DNA from: an uncultured bacterium
Lineage (GTDB): Bacteria > Cyanobacteriota > Vampirovibrionia > Gastranaerophilales > Gastranaerophilaceae
Assembly (NCBI GenBank): GCA_902797965.1
Contig: CADBUY010000001.1
Location: forward strand, 62,001 to 126,000
Length of the DNA stretch: 64,000 bases
Direction: 5' to 3'
In this document: positions 35,601-44,047 of the stretch, one piece after another
Numbering within the stretch: the first letter of the stretch is position 1
Layout: every line of letters starts with the position of its first letter
Position numbers and translations under genes: made by a program
The notes under the pieces: generated by a model
Databases searched by the model: none
What the model was told of the DNA's origin: nothing
The model's input: the letters and a program-made list of their open reading frames with translations, nothing else

Positions 35601-36411
35601 TTAGTTTTGCATCAATATCTGCTTTTAAATTATATGTTCTGTATAAATCAACAGGATTCACAAACGGAACGTCAATTCTTTCGGCAGGATCGTCTTCTGC
35701 ATCAAGTTTTGACTCTGTTTGCGGCAAGAATGTATTTATATCAAGATTTACGGATAAATTTTTATTCTCATCTGAGAATAATTCGGCATAAGTTTTTAGT
35801 TTTGCCGTTTTCTTATTGAAATATCCTGCCTTTAGTTCTTCACCATGTAAATCAAGGTAGTGTCCTGTTTTTATGTCGTTAACAAGAATTTTATAATTAT
35901 GAAGTTTTGCACATGGAACTTTTATTCTTATCCAATTCGGATTAAACCAAGTTTGAGTAACAACTTTTTCTTCGCCCAATGTTTTTTCTTTGTTTTCATT
36001 TAAAATATTTTCAACAAGTTTTACAACCTTATAATCAACATTATCTTCTGCGATTTCAAGATTAATAAATGGTTTTTCTATCTCAAAACAAGAAACTTTA
36101 ACAGTCATCAACAAAATACTCGGCAGAGAAACTCTTGTTTTCAAACTTTCTGCTGAAAGCAACAAAGAACCATCCGGAAGTTTCACTGTAATGTTATCAA
36201 TCTTAACTCCTGCACCCAAAAGCGGTGATGTAATAACTTTTGCACCTCCAAAATCTAAGTCGACTTTGCCCTGTTCTTTTGCCAAATCCTTAACTAATGG
36301 TTTATATTGATTTAAATCAATTACATTCGGTAAAACAAATAAAAAACAAAGGTATGCTGCCAAGACTACTCCAAGCAAAACAAACCCCATAATCTGCAAA
36401 AATTTCTTCAT
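32605..36411 (-). CDS. AsmA/DUF748-type large envelope protein
   Basis: This 1268-aa protein is anchored by one N-terminal helix (IMGFVLLGVVLAAYLCFLFVLPNVI) and then consists of a very long beta-rich periplasmic part. The N-terminal domain shows DLNQYKPLVKDLAKEQ and LLSAESLKTRVSLPSILL as in AsmA. Near 1000-1090 GIAKFDAKLSIDGTAKTP, LDLVRNYADMKVRA and similar patches recall the AsmA C-terminal domain. The family forms hydrophobic grooves that move phospholipids between membranes. The last 60 residues are Glu/Lys-rich and contain DKGVNKGENKGVST, encoded by repeats of the GGGGTAAAT oligomer, so this tail looks recently expanded. Confidence 0.75.
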   Translation of the reverse strand: MKKFLQIMGFVLLGVVLAAYLCFLFVLPNVIDLNQYKPLVKDLAKEQGKVDLDFGGAKVITSPLLGAGVKIDNITVKLPDGSLLLSAESLKTRVSLPSILLMTVKVSCFEIEKPFINLEIAEDNVDYKVVKLVENILNENKEKTLGEEKVVTQTWFNPNWIRIKVPCAKLHNYKILVNDIKTGHYLDLHGEELKAGYFNKKTAKLKTYAELFSDENKNLSVNLDINTFLPQTESKLDAEDDPAERIDVPFVNPVDLYRTYNLKADIDAKLRVREHKGDITSFGHINIDGVTLKVSHLLLPESYVHIKTFNHTVDVDTNIYPAQEQNIQLLGKLNYSRHPWIDMNIKTGVIQYNDMLILAKAFLDSLRIPNELGQFKASGTTVADCYIKSNFKKLKSSGYIKVQNGGLAVRNLGQVISNANINALLDNSILRFNNSSLFVNKSKVTVDGSINEKSVADIMIKTDKMPLPSLFYAFAPRSLRNAYNFRSGDVTLNADIKGKLKEVTAKADFGLDNFDLSDRKNTFNIKDEKLTGQVSYEAKGQAVAGHADNKNFAFVLPKTNSSVRIPDFALGIGGKNILIPENKLLLNDKSEIKFSGNVLDYEKLKSVELLASGNVSTDDLIKLIGREFKPFIHSKGAIPVKLTVYGNKKKQTVFAQALADKDNFITPVDFTELGGKQTALQTVVDMKPGRIKIKKTGVYIRTVSVDEEGNEVVSLDDVLDIDGTIVGDRINLLKVNLPKIISGKIYAFPQSSLVRDKARLFVYGPISNPIIRGGINVRDIKIPELLTSVDNIKLDFKGHTLGFDLSNILLNQSDISVNGNLDLNPSPIMNLSGVNVTSNNINLERMLKVVDRAMKYVPSNGKVSSNSAQSASTNIPVEVQSGTINMRRIQTGNIVVTNTTSRMALRQNILGLRGLRTNIFNGQVNGDVFVNLVKTLVNVDLKGENINVAKAMLDAAGMKDMLSGIAKFDAKLSIDGTAKTPTEQMKGINGDINFEVVNGQFGPFGKIENLIIAENIRESQFFQTALGGIINSLTSIDTTHFDKLTGHLNMNGGICHIDPITSLGNVLTLHIFGDFDLVRNYADMKVRAKMSSIISKVLGPLNAINPVNLMNSAASMNIVTAKAFSLFCEVVPENELATLPAFENSYVDSGAAKFQLKVRGDAAKPLTLVKSFKWLSSKTEYDEAVEFVNSLPEEIEGSTATNIEEAIAEAKALEAEKKTFRYKVKHLFDKGVNKGENKGVSTEAKNEPVEDATKAEKENITAEENIEE

Positions 36412-36481
36412 ATAAAATATCCTCTTAATTTTTAGTTTTTATATGAATTTTATCACAAAAACACACAAAAATTTTGCAAAA

Positions 36482-37330
36482 TTAAACAGTTGTACAACCG
36501 TTTTCTATAAATTTTAAGTCTTTAAAAACTTGATAAGTTTCCGGAAATACAACATCTTTAACATCATCTAAAATAAAGTATGTTGAACCGGAACCCGACA
36601 TGATTGAATTCGGAAGTTTTGATTTTATGAATTGAAGTTCCTCATAATCATCAAATACCGCATACTCCAAATCATTATATAAGAACGGTCTTATATCATC
36701 ACCTTTTTTTAAAGCATCAATCATTTTTTCGGTATTATGATATTTTGGTTTAAATTCTTTCGCAGAATATTTCGTATATGCTTCTTTAGCTGATATTCCG
36801 AGATTTTTAGGTTTCACTAATGTCACAGGCATGTCTACATAAGGTAACCTTTCAACATTTTCACCTCTGGAAGTCGCAAGCAGACAACCGCCTTCTAAAC
36901 ATACGTTCAAATCCGAGCCTAATGATGCACATAATTTATGCAAATCTTCTTTTGATAAAATATTATCAAACAAAACATTCAAACCAAAAAAGGTACCTGC
37001 ACCATCCGTACTTCCGCCAGCAAGGCCTGCCGCTATCGGAATATTTTTTTCTATATTTATTTTTATCGTATATCCGTTTAAGTTTGTTGCTTTCAAAAAC
37101 AAGTCAGCAGCCTTGTAAACAAGATTTTTTTCATTATAAGGTATCTCTGAACTGTTCCCTGATAAAACAATCTGATTATTGTCAGATTTTTCTACTAAAA
37201 TATCCAGATAATCATACAGACTGATTAACTGCATAATACTGTTGATATTATGAAAACCGTCTTCTCTCTTGTTAACAACTTCCAACGTTAAGTTTAATTT
37301 TGCAGGACATTTAATTCTTATACTCTTCAT
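36482..37330 (-). CDS. ispE: 4-diphosphocytidyl-2-C-methyl-D-erythritol kinase
   Basis: This GHMP kinase of the MEP isoprenoid pathway has 282 aa, the usual length. It opens IRIKCPAKLNLTLEVVNKREDGFHNINSIMQ, contains the ATP-loop NIPIAAGLAGGSTDGAGTFFGLN, then LGSDLNVCLEGGCLLATSRGE and, near the end, IMSGSGSTYFIL. A terminator-like hairpin and the TpsA gene lie upstream and the AsmA-like gene downstream, all leftward. Confidence 0.95.
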   Translation of the reverse strand: MKSIRIKCPAKLNLTLEVVNKREDGFHNINSIMQLISLYDYLDILVEKSDNNQIVLSGNSSEIPYNEKNLVYKAADLFLKATNLNGYTIKINIEKNIPIAAGLAGGSTDGAGTFFGLNVLFDNILSKEDLHKLCASLGSDLNVCLEGGCLLATSRGENVERLPYVDMPVTLVKPKNLGISAKEAYTKYSAKEFKPKYHNTEKMIDALKKGDDIRPFLYNDLEYAVFDDYEELQFIKSKLPNSIMSGSGSTYFILDDVKDVVFPETYQVFKDLKFIENGCTTV

Positions 37331-37345
37331 ATTTTGATTTTATCA

Positions 37346-37386
37346 CAAAAAGATAACCACCACTTTTGAAAGTGGTGGTTATTTTT
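37346..37386 (-). terminator. Terminator of the TpsA gene
   Basis: AACCACCACTTT and AGTGGTGGTT arms close around a 4-nt loop. On the minus strand they are followed by ATCTTTTT. The hairpin lies 40 nt beyond the exoprotein stop. Confidence 0.8.
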
Positions 37387-37425
37387 GCATTTAAACTGCA
37401 TCTATGTATATTTCAGCTTTTGTTT

Positions 37426-39591
37426 TTATTGTTGTCTGTCGCCTGTCATCGGGTATGCTCTTACGACTGTTACCGATCCGTCTACGTTCTTGCGAACTCC
37501 TGCTTCTTCTTCGTCATCTAAGTCTGCTGCGAACGCTACCGGTGTATTAACTAGTGGGCTTGTAGGATCTTCCGGTACCCAGTTTTTAACTCTTACGTTA
37601 TCATCATTTGGTGCCTTAGGATCATCTCTTGATGGAGGTGGAGGAGGAACTTCTCTATCCGGTCCGATTAAGTATGTTGTATCTTCACCAGGTTTAAGAG
37701 TTGGTTGGTTATATCCACCGTCTGCCAAGTCGTATGTGATTTCTTCGTCAGGTCTGATTGTTACAACTTTTTCATCTCTAATATTTGTGTAGTTTGTTGT
37801 GAAGTTTCTACCTTTAAAATCAAGTTTTAAGTAATCTGTTTCAGGACCAACATTGATGTTGTTTGCAGTAACATCACCAGTGATTGTTATTTTGCTCTTT
37901 GGTGCTGTTAAATTAATTTCATTTGCATCTGCACCATTTAATACCAAGTCTTTTGTTGATTTAATGTATACTTTTACGTCATTACCGTTAACATTCTTTG
38001 GAGTGTTAAGTTTTGTGATTGTTCCGCCACCGATTGTGAAGTAATCGTGAGCTTGCGGAATTTCAGCACCTGCTGAGTATGTATAATCTTCCATTGTATT
38101 AATAACTGCTTGATCAGTTGTATATGTTGTTGAACTGTATTGTGGGCGCGGATCTTGGAAACCTTTTAATGCACCGATATAACCGTCTGATTCGAATTGA
38201 TATGTTTTTGCTGTAAGAACCGTATCAGGATCTGATAAAATATTTCCGCCGTATAGTCTGTTTCCGTCAGAAGTTGCGTTTGCATCAAGACTTACGTTAT
38301 TTCCAACATTTACATTAACTGTTTTTGTAATGTGACCTGACGTAGTTTTTGCTGTTAAATTGTTACCTACATTGAATTCACCATCAAGTAATTTACCATC
38401 ATAGTAGAATTTAGTTTTTGTATCATCTCTGTAGATTTTGTCAGTAACTTCATAGTTACCGATGTGAATGTTGTTGTAAGCATCAATATTTGCATCACCA
38501 CCAACATTTGTAACACCATTTACGTGAACAAAGTGTTTATAACCTTGTGGATTTTGTGATTCATTTGTAGTCTTAAGATTCATATTTTTGACTACATTTA
38601 CGTCATTAACTTCAAGGAAGCCTCCGCCGTTTGTCATATTCAAGTCACCGTCAACATCCATAGCTCTTGCATACATCATTGTACCATTTGCTTTTGCGTC
38701 AACATCGCCAGTTACGTGAAGTTTGTTACCGTTGTTAACGTAGTTGAGAGCAACACTGCCATCAGATTGAACATTTAAGTCACCTTTGATTTCGCCGCCG
38801 TTTACAAATTTAACAACACCTTTGTCAGATGTAATGTAAACATTACCGTCAACCTTAACGGCTTCCATTCTCATTGATTGAGTTTCTGTATACTTTTTGT
38901 TAGTACAAGTAGTGCAGTTTTCGTTTGTTACGAAGTAATCCTGACCGTTTGTAGTTGTAAATTTAACATCTCCTGCACCATTTTTTGCCGTAAATGTAGA
39001 TTTAACAACATTCATTGTAGGAGCAATAACGTTAAGTTCACCGCCTACTGAAAAATCTGAGTTAACCATTTTTACAACGTAGTCAGAACCATTTGGAGTA
39101 TAGTTTGTAGGAACTGATGCATCAAAAGTTACTGCACCTGTTACAGCATTCATTGCCGCTTTTTGTGTAGTAATCATTGCATCACCTGCTGTAGTAAACT
39201 TTGCACCATCAAATAAAACACCATTCGGGTTAGAAATGATTAAGTTTCCGATACCTGCATTTGCGTTAATCTGACCATAAATGTTTGACATTCCCTGATT
39301 AACAGTGTTTAAAACAGTAATACCGTTTGCACCGTTTACCGCATTAAAGTTTAATGTTTCGTTTGCATTAACGTTTAACGTATTCCAGTTAACGTGCGCG
39401 TTACCATCAAAATTCAAAGTAGCTGAATTTACACCGGTTGCACCGTTAACAAAACCACCGGTAATGTTGTTAATAACTGCACCGCCGTTACCGACACCTA
39501 AGCCGGTATCTACAGCAGCCATTGAAATTTGCATTGTCGCAAACATTGTTGTTAAAACTAATGCTGACACTTTTTTCTTAAAATTTCTCAT
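37426..39591 (-). CDS. Two-partner-secretion exoprotein (filamentous haemagglutinin N-terminal domain)
   Basis: This 721-aa protein has a signal peptide (KKVSALVLTTMFATMQISMAA). A TPS secretion domain follows: GGAVINNITGG, HVNWNTLNVNANETLNFNAVNG, NVQGMSNIYGQINAN-like repeats and the hallmark NPNGVLFDGAKFTTAGDAMITT. The rest is a repetitive beta-helix rich in Asn, Gly and Val, ending in an acidic, Pro-rich tail (PPPPPSRDDPKAPND, DLDDEEEAG). This is the domain that a TpsB transporter recognises to export the protein through the outer membrane. No tpsB is adjacent, so the exporter must be elsewhere. An adhesin-type role is likely. Confidence 0.8.
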   Translation of the reverse strand: MRNFKKKVSALVLTTMFATMQISMAAVDTGLGVGNGGAVINNITGGFVNGATGVNSATLNFDGNAHVNWNTLNVNANETLNFNAVNGANGITVLNTVNQGMSNIYGQINANAGIGNLIISNPNGVLFDGAKFTTAGDAMITTQKAAMNAVTGAVTFDASVPTNYTPNGSDYVVKMVNSDFSVGGELNVIAPTMNVVKSTFTAKNGAGDVKFTTTNGQDYFVTNENCTTCTNKKYTETQSMRMEAVKVDGNVYITSDKGVVKFVNGGEIKGDLNVQSDGSVALNYVNNGNKLHVTGDVDAKANGTMMYARAMDVDGDLNMTNGGGFLEVNDVNVVKNMNLKTTNESQNPQGYKHFVHVNGVTNVGGDANIDAYNNIHIGNYEVTDKIYRDDTKTKFYYDGKLLDGEFNVGNNLTAKTTSGHITKTVNVNVGNNVSLDANATSDGNRLYGGNILSDPDTVLTAKTYQFESDGYIGALKGFQDPRPQYSSTTYTTDQAVINTMEDYTYSAGAEIPQAHDYFTIGGGTITKLNTPKNVNGNDVKVYIKSTKDLVLNGADANEINLTAPKSKITITGDVTANNINVGPETDYLKLDFKGRNFTTNYTNIRDEKVVTIRPDEEITYDLADGGYNQPTLKPGEDTTYLIGPDREVPPPPPSRDDPKAPNDDNVRVKNWVPEDPTSPLVNTPVAFAADLDDEEEAGVRKNVDGSVTVVRAYPMTGDRQQ

Positions 39592-39718
39592 ATAAATTTC
39601 CTCTTTCCTGTCCTCTATACTTTATATAAGTTTTTCTAAATAAAAAAATTGCTTTTATTGTAACAATTATTTACAAAAAGCATATACAAAGAATATAATT
39701 TTCAATGTATTTCAATAA

Positions 39719-39748
39719 AAAAGGATGCCTTTCAGGCATCCTTTTTTA
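39719..39748 (-). terminator. Terminator of the diguanylate cyclase gene
   Basis: AAGGATGCCT and AGGCATCCTT arms close around TTC, with A/T runs on both sides, directly beyond the cyclase stop codon. Confidence 0.85.
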
Positions 39749-39765
39749 TTGAATCTTTTCACTCT

Positions 39766-40638
39766 CTACATTTCTAAGTTCATTTGAGAGAATTGTATAA
39801 TTTTGTTCTTACCTCTGTGTTTAGCATTATAAAGAGCATGCTCAGCATAACGAATTACTGTGTTTGCATCCTCGTCAACATCTTTCATACAAGGATAAGT
39901 TGAGATGCCTCCTGAAATTGTAACTCTGTGAGCCTCTTCTTCGCCTGCAGGAATAAACTCCATCTTCTCAACTTCTCTTCTGAATCTTTCACCAAATAAG
40001 AAAGCATTTTCTTCTGATGTATTCGGAAGAACAAGTAAAAACTCTTCATCACCGTAACGGGTCAAAATATCTTCCTTACGAATCATTGCATCAAGTTTAT
40101 TAGCAATATTTCTCAAAAGAATATCACCCCATTCATAACCATACATATCATTAACAACCTTAAAGAAGTCAATATCAAACAATATGCAGGAAAGCTTTGT
40201 GCCATAACGCCTTGAACGTGAAATTTCTTCCTCCAAACGTTCCTGTAAGTATTTTCTGTTATGTAATCCCGTTAAATCATCCGTTGTAGAAACTCTCTCT
40301 ATCTTATCTTTGTATTCTTTGATTTTTAACAGAGCATTAACACGAATAATAAATTCATCTTTGTTAATCGGTTGTTGAATAAAATCAAAGCCCTCTGCTC
40401 TGACTGTTATATCTTTTCTTGATGCACCTAAAAACAATATCGGGCATGGGAATTTATTCGTCATAAGGGCATCTTTTGCTGCATCTATATTTTCTACAAT
40501 AATCAATGACGGATTAAGTACTGCATAGTCTTTCATTTGCTCTATAGAAACCGTTTTTGCTTCTGCTTCATCTATATCTGAAAGCATAAATGTTAAATCA
40601 GGCAACGGTTTTGTTGAATAAATAATAATATTTTTCAT
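39766..40638 (-). CDS. GGDEF diguanylate cyclase with degenerate receiver domain
   Basis: This 290-aa protein starts at ATG 40638 behind AGAGGAAG; an upstream frame to 40755 lacks a site. The N-terminal 110 residues resemble a response-regulator receiver, but the phosphoacceptor Asp is replaced (LIIVENI) and the usual Lys-Pro is Q-Q-P, so it is a pseudo-receiver. The cyclase domain has DDLTGLHNRKYLQERL, FDIDFFKVVND and an active-site loop RYGDEEF (194-200). There the second Gly of GGDEF is Asp, although the D/E pair and a preceding RxxD inhibitory site (187-190) are kept. It is therefore probably still a cyclic di-GMP synthase, with some doubt. Confidence 0.8.
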   Translation of the reverse strand: MKNIIIYSTKPLPDLTFMLSDIDEAEAKTVSIEQMKDYAVLNPSLIIVENIDAAKDALMTNKFPCPILFLGASRKDITVRAEGFDFIQQPINKDEFIIRVNALLKIKEYKDKIERVSTTDDLTGLHNRKYLQERLEEEISRSRRYGTKLSCILFDIDFFKVVNDMYGYEWGDILLRNIANKLDAMIRKEDILTRYGDEEFLLVLPNTSEENAFLFGERFRREVEKMEFIPAGEEEAHRVTISGGISTYPCMKDVDEDANTVIRYAEHALYNAKHRGKNKIIQFSQMNLEM

Positions 40639-40754
40639 AAAACTTCCTCTTACTTTTATTAAAACATCTTTGGTTAGATTATACCAAATTAATCCATAAA
40701 ACTCAATCATTGGGTAGATGTATTTTAAACATGCTATATATCGGTTACTAAACA

Positions 40755-40788
40755 AAAAGCGGCAGAATTAATACTGCCGCTTTTTTAT
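40755..40788. terminator. Terminator between aminotransferase and cyclase genes
   Basis: AAAGCGGCAG and CTGCCGCTTTTTT arms close around about 8 nt. The hairpin lies beyond the aminotransferase stop and is T-rich on both strands. Confidence 0.85.
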
Positions 40789-40805
40789 CTTTCATCACTT
40801 CTAAA

Positions 40806-41924
40806 CTATGCCAATGCTTTTGATTTTTCAATACATTCAATTAGTGTAGAAGCAACCGTTTTTTGTTCTTCAATAGTAAGCTCAGGGAACATCGGAAGTG
40901 AAATAACACATTCAGTATTCTTTTCCGTAATAGGTAAATCACCCATTTTGTATCCCAAATGAGCATGAACTTTTTGCATGTGAAGAGGAATTGGGTAATA
41001 TAACATAGCGCCAATACCTGCTTCCTGAAGCATCTTATGAATGTTATCTCTGTTAGGAATTTTAACAGTATATTGGTGGTATACACAATATGTTCCATCC
41101 AGTTCTTTTGGTGTCTGGATGTCAGCACATTCAGAAAACAGTTTATTATAAGTTGCTGCATGTTCTCTTCTTTGAGTATTCCATTCATCAATGTAGTTTA
41201 ACTTAATTCTTAAAATTGCTGCCTGAATTTCATCTAAACGAGAGTTTACACCAACTTCATCATGATGATAACGAATAGCACCGCCATGGTTACGAAGAGC
41301 AACACATCTGTTTTTAAGGTTTTCGCTGTTAGTTGTAATCAAACCGCCGTCACCCATTCCGCCTAAGTTTTTAGTAGGATAGAAGCTATAGCATCCGATA
41401 TCACCGAAAGTTCCGACTTTTTTGCCTTTGTATTCTGCGCCGATAGCTTGACAGCAATCCTCGATAACATATAAATTATAACGCTTAGCAATATCCATAA
41501 TCTTATCCATATCGCAAGGCTGACCGTATAAGTGAACCGGCATAATCGCCTTTGTATGAGGAGTAATCAAATCTTCAATTTTATTAGCATCAATATTAAA
41601 TGTATCAGGATCAATATCACAGAAAACTGGTGTTGCACCTACGATTTCAATTGATTCTGTAGTCGCAACAAATGTAAATGCGGTTGTAATGACTTCATCA
41701 CCTTTTCCTATATCTAATGCTCTTAATGCAATGTGAAGAGCATCAGTTCCTGAGTTTAAGCCTACTGTGTAAGCACATCCAATGTATTTTGCAAGCTCTG
41801 CTTCCAATGCTTTAACGTTTGGTCCCAAAATATAAGAACCTGAACGCAAAACTTCACAAACTGCTTTTTCTACTTCAGAGCCTATTTTTGCATATTGTCT
41901 TTTTGAATCTAAAATTGGAATCAT
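40806..41924 (-). CDS. DegT/DnrJ/EryC1/StrS aminotransferase
   Basis: This 372-aa PLP enzyme aminates a keto-sugar nucleotide in surface polysaccharide synthesis. It opens with MIPILDSKRQYAKIGSEVEKAVCEVLRSGSYILGPNVKALE, then GLNSGTDALHIALRAL, VITTAFTFVATTESI, VIEDCCQAIGA with the pyridine Asp (D156), and SFYPTKNLGGMGDGGLI with the Schiff-base Lys (K185). NSRLDEIQAAIL and PLHMQKVHAHLGYKMGDLP complete the fold. Length and motifs are complete. No sugar-nucleotide genes adjoin it; the rhamnose operon lies 10 kb away. Its exact substrate is unknown. Confidence 0.9.
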   Translation of the reverse strand: MIPILDSKRQYAKIGSEVEKAVCEVLRSGSYILGPNVKALEAELAKYIGCAYTVGLNSGTDALHIALRALDIGKGDEVITTAFTFVATTESIEIVGATPVFCDIDPDTFNIDANKIEDLITPHTKAIMPVHLYGQPCDMDKIMDIAKRYNLYVIEDCCQAIGAEYKGKKVGTFGDIGCYSFYPTKNLGGMGDGGLITTNSENLKNRCVALRNHGGAIRYHHDEVGVNSRLDEIQAAILRIKLNYIDEWNTQRREHAATYNKLFSECADIQTPKELDGTYCVYHQYTVKIPNRDNIHKMLQEAGIGAMLYYPIPLHMQKVHAHLGYKMGDLPITEKNTECVISLPMFPELTIEEQKTVASTLIECIEKSKALA

Positions 41925-42054
41925 ATTTCCCTCCTATTATTTAATATTGCTCACTTTTTAAGTATACCACACCTTTTAGTTTCCTTTACATATTCTTAAC
42001 TTTAAAGACAAGGTCGGAACAAAGACGGAAGTACAAAAAAGAAGATTGAACAAA

Positions 42055-43020
42055 TTAACGGACTTTTAACAAGAGAGCTTTAAGCTCTCCTGTTTTTTCT
42101 AAAAGTTGTGATGAAAGTGTTTTATTTATTATTTCTTTTTTCTTTATATCTTTAAGAGTTTTAGCAGTCTGTGAAATTTCTTTTATTAATTCTAAAAAAT
42201 CGTTTATTTCCTTTAAAACATCATCGGTTTTAAAATTCGCATCACTATCTCTTTTCCTTGCCAAATCTACAAAATCAAACATTTCTACATCCATACAGGG
42301 TACTTTATTCGGCTTAAATTCTTCCAGGGCAGCATCAACGACTTTGTCATAAATATTCTTTCCCGTTTTTTCTCTTGCTCCATAACAGGTAAGTACCGAA
42401 TACATTTCGCATAAAGGTCTTATTGGACGAGGATTATCATTTATATTGTAAAAATCTATTGCAGTCAGTTTCTGGTTTTTAAAATTGACAATTAAATTAC
42501 CACCCGAAAAATCATAAACCATTTCATTATCTATCGCACCTGCAATCTGGTGTAACAAATCATTATATGATTGTGTCGGTAATTCTGATATTTTTTCCTG
42601 AAATATATTTCTGTAAAAATCATTCAGCTTAAATTCTTTTGGGGTAACTCCCTCAAAATAATCAAGTATTGCTGCACCAAAACCCAACCTTGCTCTGACG
42701 TGGTTTAATTTGTCAGTCGGAGTAAGCTCTTTTGTGTAACTCCGAGAATACATATCCCCTGCAATATAAGGAATCCTTACACAATAATTTGTGTCCTTAA
42801 TTCTGTATACCTCTGCTTCTGAACCTTGTCCTAAAAAGTTTTCAGGTTTAATTGAGTCCTTAATTTTTGTCATTATATCTTCTTTGGGTAAATCTAACAG
42901 GTCACTTCCTTTAAAACAAACGCAATCACAATTCAACTGAGGTTTTAGTCTTAAACCATATTGCCTGTTGTTTTGAGTTGAAATAATTATATTATTATAG
43001 GGTATATTATTTATTTTCAT
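42055..43020 (-). CDS. Eukaryotic-like / APH-type kinase-like protein
   Basis: This 321-aa protein carries a kinase-like fold. The glycine loop is FLGQGSEAEVYRI (62-74), followed by YCVRIP, where the usual ATP-binding Lys is replaced by Arg (R82). The catalytic loop is YDFSGGNLIV (D170, N175), then an I-D-F (D189) in place of D-F-G. The C-terminal part is helical, with a coiled coil. The N-terminal 40 residues form an Asn-rich leader with CFKG (35-38), in the same style as the phosphatase and HD proteins near 6-14 kb. There is no signal peptide. Substrate is unknown; Arg in place of Lys leaves activity uncertain. Confidence 0.6.
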   Translation of the reverse strand: MKINNIPYNNIIISTQNNRQYGLRLKPQLNCDCVCFKGSDLLDLPKEDIMTKIKDSIKPENFLGQGSEAEVYRIKDTNYCVRIPYIAGDMYSRSYTKELTPTDKLNHVRARLGFGAAILDYFEGVTPKEFKLNDFYRNIFQEKISELPTQSYNDLLHQIAGAIDNEMVYDFSGGNLIVNFKNQKLTAIDFYNINDNPRPIRPLCEMYSVLTCYGAREKTGKNIYDKVVDAALEEFKPNKVPCMDVEMFDFVDLARKRDSDANFKTDDVLKEINDFLELIKEISQTAKTLKDIKKKEIINKTLSSQLLEKTGELKALLLKVR

Positions 43021-43063
43021 GTTCTTTAGAAAACATAAACATAAAAATTTTTGTTACCTTATT

Positions 43064-44047
43064 CTACATATTGGCAAGAACAAGTCCTATTACCAAAAAC
43101 AATGAAAAATAAATCATCAAATTTCTTGATTGATACATTCTTATCATAAAGCTTTCGGCACCAATTTTTTCAATGCGCTTCATATTTTCCATCGGATAAT
43201 GATACCATTTATGTATAGGTACTGAATATGAATCAATTGAATAATCAGTCATTGATTTAAACAAATCCGTTGCAAGCGGTATTGTAAGCCAAGAAAGAAA
43301 TACTTGCCAATCTGCTATATCAAATACACACAACAAGATTACAGAAGCGTAAGCAAGAATTAAAAATATCTTTAATACTATTAATGAATCAAGCTGAGAA
43401 TCAAATGAATTTGCAATAGTTTTATGTCCCTCATTCAAATCAAACTCATAATCCATTACTGTATGTATATACAACAAAACAACTGTCATTAACATTGTCG
43501 GAAGAGATAAAACAAAAACCTCCGGCACTATTGTTTTTGTCATTACAAAATAGACACCGCCAAATAATAAGGGGCCGTACGTCAAACTAACTGCAACTTC
43601 CGACAACCTGATTTTTGACATGAAAGAATATAATAATACAATTGCCGAGGCAGACAAAGCAAAATAAAGAACCGGTTTCCCACACTTAATAAAAAAGAAA
43701 AGTCCAATTAAAGCTGCTATTCCAAAGTATATTGCTGCCATTATCAAAACATCTTTTTCTTTTAATATTCCGGAAACAAGATACCTGCATTTTGTCTTTT
43801 GAGTATTTTTCAGATACTCGCGTTTGCTAAAACCTACCTGCTTTATAAGCGATTTGTAGTCAAAAAAATCATCAAGAATATTTGTTCCTAAGTGTACAAG
43901 ACACACTCCTAAAAATGCCAACAAACCATATTGCAAATTCCCGGAATCTATAACTGCAAACGTAAAAACAACTAGCCATGACAGAATTGTCATTGGCAGA
44001 GAAAACACTCTGGAACACTCTAATATTGTCCAAAATTTATTAACCAT
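43064..44047 (-). CDS. UbiA-family prenyltransferase
   Basis: This 327-aa integral membrane protein has nine or so helices. The first Asp-rich motif is LGTNILDDFFDYKSL (near 55-70) and the second is MDYEFDLNEGHKTIANSF (near 193-210), both needed for Mg2+-diphosphate binding. KTKCRYLVSGILKEKDV lies between the helices. The layout is closest to the MenA branch, which prenylates a ring in quinone synthesis, but the product is not fixed by the motifs. It has a short gap to the kinase-like gene downstream. The start ATG 44047 is the best in frame. Confidence 0.8.
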   Translation of the reverse strand: MVNKFWTILECSRVFSLPMTILSWLVVFTFAVIDSGNLQYGLLAFLGVCLVHLGTNILDDFFDYKSLIKQVGFSKREYLKNTQKTKCRYLVSGILKEKDVLIMAAIYFGIAALIGLFFFIKCGKPVLYFALSASAIVLLYSFMSKIRLSEVAVSLTYGPLLFGGVYFVMTKTIVPEVFVLSLPTMLMTVVLLYIHTVMDYEFDLNEGHKTIANSFDSQLDSLIVLKIFLILAYASVILLCVFDIADWQVFLSWLTIPLATDLFKSMTDYSIDSYSVPIHKWYHYPMENMKRIEKIGAESFMIRMYQSRNLMIYFSLFLVIGLVLANM

